Shown: positions 5,852-6,175 of the stretch, piece after piece
Position numbering within the stretch: position 1 is the stretch's first letter
How the letters are laid out: the number at the start of each line of letters is the position of its first letter
Assembly (NCBI GenBank): GCA_903938955.1
Contig: CAJAFJ010000356.1
Coordinates: 1-6,175 of the forward strand
Direction of reading: 5' to 3'
From: an uncultured beta proteobacterium
GTDB lineage: Bacteria; Pseudomonadota; Gammaproteobacteria; Burkholderiales; Burkholderiaceae
DNA length: 6,175 nucleotides
The notes under the pieces: generated by a model
Databases searched by the model: none
Told to the model about the DNA's origin: nothing
The model's input: only the letters and a program-made list of their open reading frames with translations
Made by a program: the position numbers and the translations under genes

Positions 5852-5861
5852 GGAGTACTCC
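5852..5861. repeat. Perfect 10-bp palindrome at the predicted flaG transcription start
   Basis: GGAGTACTCC (5852-5861) is its own reverse complement and begins 7 nt after the FliA -10, exactly where transcription should start. It could be an operator or affect the 5' end of the transcript. There is no independent evidence for a binding protein. Confidence 0.5.
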
Positions 5862-5920
5862 AATCTGGCGATTGAAACTGATGATGAATGCGCTGTTGTT
5901 TCAGACGTTTTTGCCAGATT
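5862..5920 (+). promoter_or_regulatory. Long stem-loop in the flaG 5' UTR
   Basis: AATCTGGCGA (5862-5871) pairs with TTGCCAGATT (5911-5920), 10 bp with one G-U. A nested stem forms between TGAAAC (5873-5878) and GTTTCA (5898-5903), closing a 19-nt loop, with an asymmetric bulge (1 nt against 7 nt) between the stems. No U-tract follows the right arm, so it is not a canonical intrinsic terminator. It ends 33 nt before the flaG ATG and lies wholly inside the predicted leader RNA, so a role in mRNA stability or translational control is plausible. Confidence 0.55.
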
Positions 5921-5943
5921 AGTTCAACCGATGTTAAAAATAC

Positions 5944-5948
5944 GGGAG
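5944..5948 (+). promoter_or_regulatory. Ribosome binding site of flaG
   Basis: GGGAG stands 5 nt before ATG 5954 and decides that start over the later in-frame Met at codon 8. Confidence 0.7.
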
Positions 5949-5953
5949 CCATC

Positions 5954-6175
5954 ATGAGCAATATTTCGTCAAACATGAGTTTGCCAATACAAGGCGTGCT
6001 TGGCCCGCGTCCCGCCTTGCCTGTTGCGAGCAGTGTGCAGCCGGTGGCGCCCGCATTGGTCACTGCGGCCCAGCCCCAGCCTGCCGTTCAATCCAAACCC
6101 GGTGTAGAGCCCGCCAAGACGGAGCCAACGCCTGAACAACTGAAGCACGCCACCGAAGAGTTGCAGCGAAAAGTG
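5954..6175 (+). CDS. flaG: FlaG-like flagellar protein (partial, 5' part only)
   Basis: There are 74 codons from ATG at 5954 to the window edge. The start is supported by GGGAG 5 nt upstream. The N-terminus (MSNISSNMSLPIQG) and a long Pro/Ala/Val/Gln-rich low-complexity stretch (about 18-60) lead into TPEQLKHATEELQRKV (59-74). This helix resembles the beginning of the conserved FlaG domain, where a helix of this kind precedes the strand region; that region would lie beyond the window. FlaG is a small protein usually encoded between flagellin (fliC) and the cap gene fliD, and it affects filament length. The identification rests on this helix, the disordered N-terminal half and the sigma-28 promoter just upstream, so it is likely but not certain. 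The next genes, expected to be fliD/fliS or similar, are outside the window. Confidence 0.7.
   Translation, partial: MSNISSNMSLPIQGVLGPRPALPVASSVQPVAPALVTAAQPQPAVQSKPGVEPAKTEPTPEQLKHATEELQRKV

Noticed and set aside
5862..5920. Stem-loop as intrinsic terminator of the serC operon
   Set aside because: No U-rich tract follows the right arm, and the structure lies downstream of the FliA promoter inside the flaG leader.
5931..5957. 8-codon mini-ORF (MLKIREPS) overlapping flaG by ATGA
   Set aside because: There is no Shine-Dalgarno before it and it is very short. The overlap is likely chance because its end is made of the flaG ribosome binding site.
5848..6063. 71-codon minus-strand open frame over the FliA promoter and flaG start
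   Set aside because: No ribosome binding site or motif is visible. The plus strand has a sigma-28 promoter, Shine-Dalgarno and FlaG-like start here.
1..6175. Mobile elements, CRISPR, tRNA or rRNA
   Set aside because: No terminal inverted repeats, transposase or integrase motifs, regularly spaced repeats or tRNA-like cloverleaf sequences were seen.

Overview
The window looks like chromosomal DNA of a motile betaproteobacterium. The G+C content is moderately high, the protein sequences resemble Burkholderiales/Comamonadaceae families, and a near-perfect FliA (sigma-28) promoter of the beta/gamma-proteobacterial kind stands before a flaG-like gene. The genus assignment is an inference. No rRNA, tRNA, CRISPR array, insertion sequence or integrase is visible, and coding density is very high.

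Left half (1-3361, all minus strand). Read in the direction of transcription, the order is chrA1 (3361-2723), chrA2 (2726-2136), an orphan ModA-like periplasmic binding protein (2090-1305), then a two-TM membrane sensor with PAS domains (1300 to beyond position 1). chrA1 and chrA2 overlap by 4 nt, the binding protein follows after 45 nt with no visible terminator, and the sensor starts 4 nt after the binding protein stops. No ABC permease or ATPase is present. The layout suggests a split chromate/anion transporter coupled to a 'binding protein plus membrane receptor' signalling pair, possibly all one transcript.

Middle (3362-3460). This 99-bp divergent intergenic region holds -10-like boxes for both directions, each so close to its start codon that both mRNAs could be leaderless or nearly so. 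It also holds two short dyads that could be operators.

Right half (3461-6175, all plus strand). A 413-aa protein with a TPR-like N-terminal part and a divergent ATP-grasp-like C-terminal part overlaps by ATGA a full-length SerC-type phosphoserine aminotransferase homologue. The pair looks like a dedicated two-gene operon: a PLP aminotransferase with a possible ATP-dependent ligase. After it comes a 154-bp intergenic region containing the sigma-28 promoter, a 10-bp perfect palindrome at the expected transcription start, a long 5'-UTR stem-loop with a 13-codon mini-ORF inside it, and then the start of flaG, which is cut by the window edge.

The most interesting points are the candidate oxyanion sensing/efflux unit (chrA1-chrA2-SBP-sensor), the uncharacterised TPR/ATP-grasp + SerC operon beside a flagellar gene, and the structured leader of flaG.
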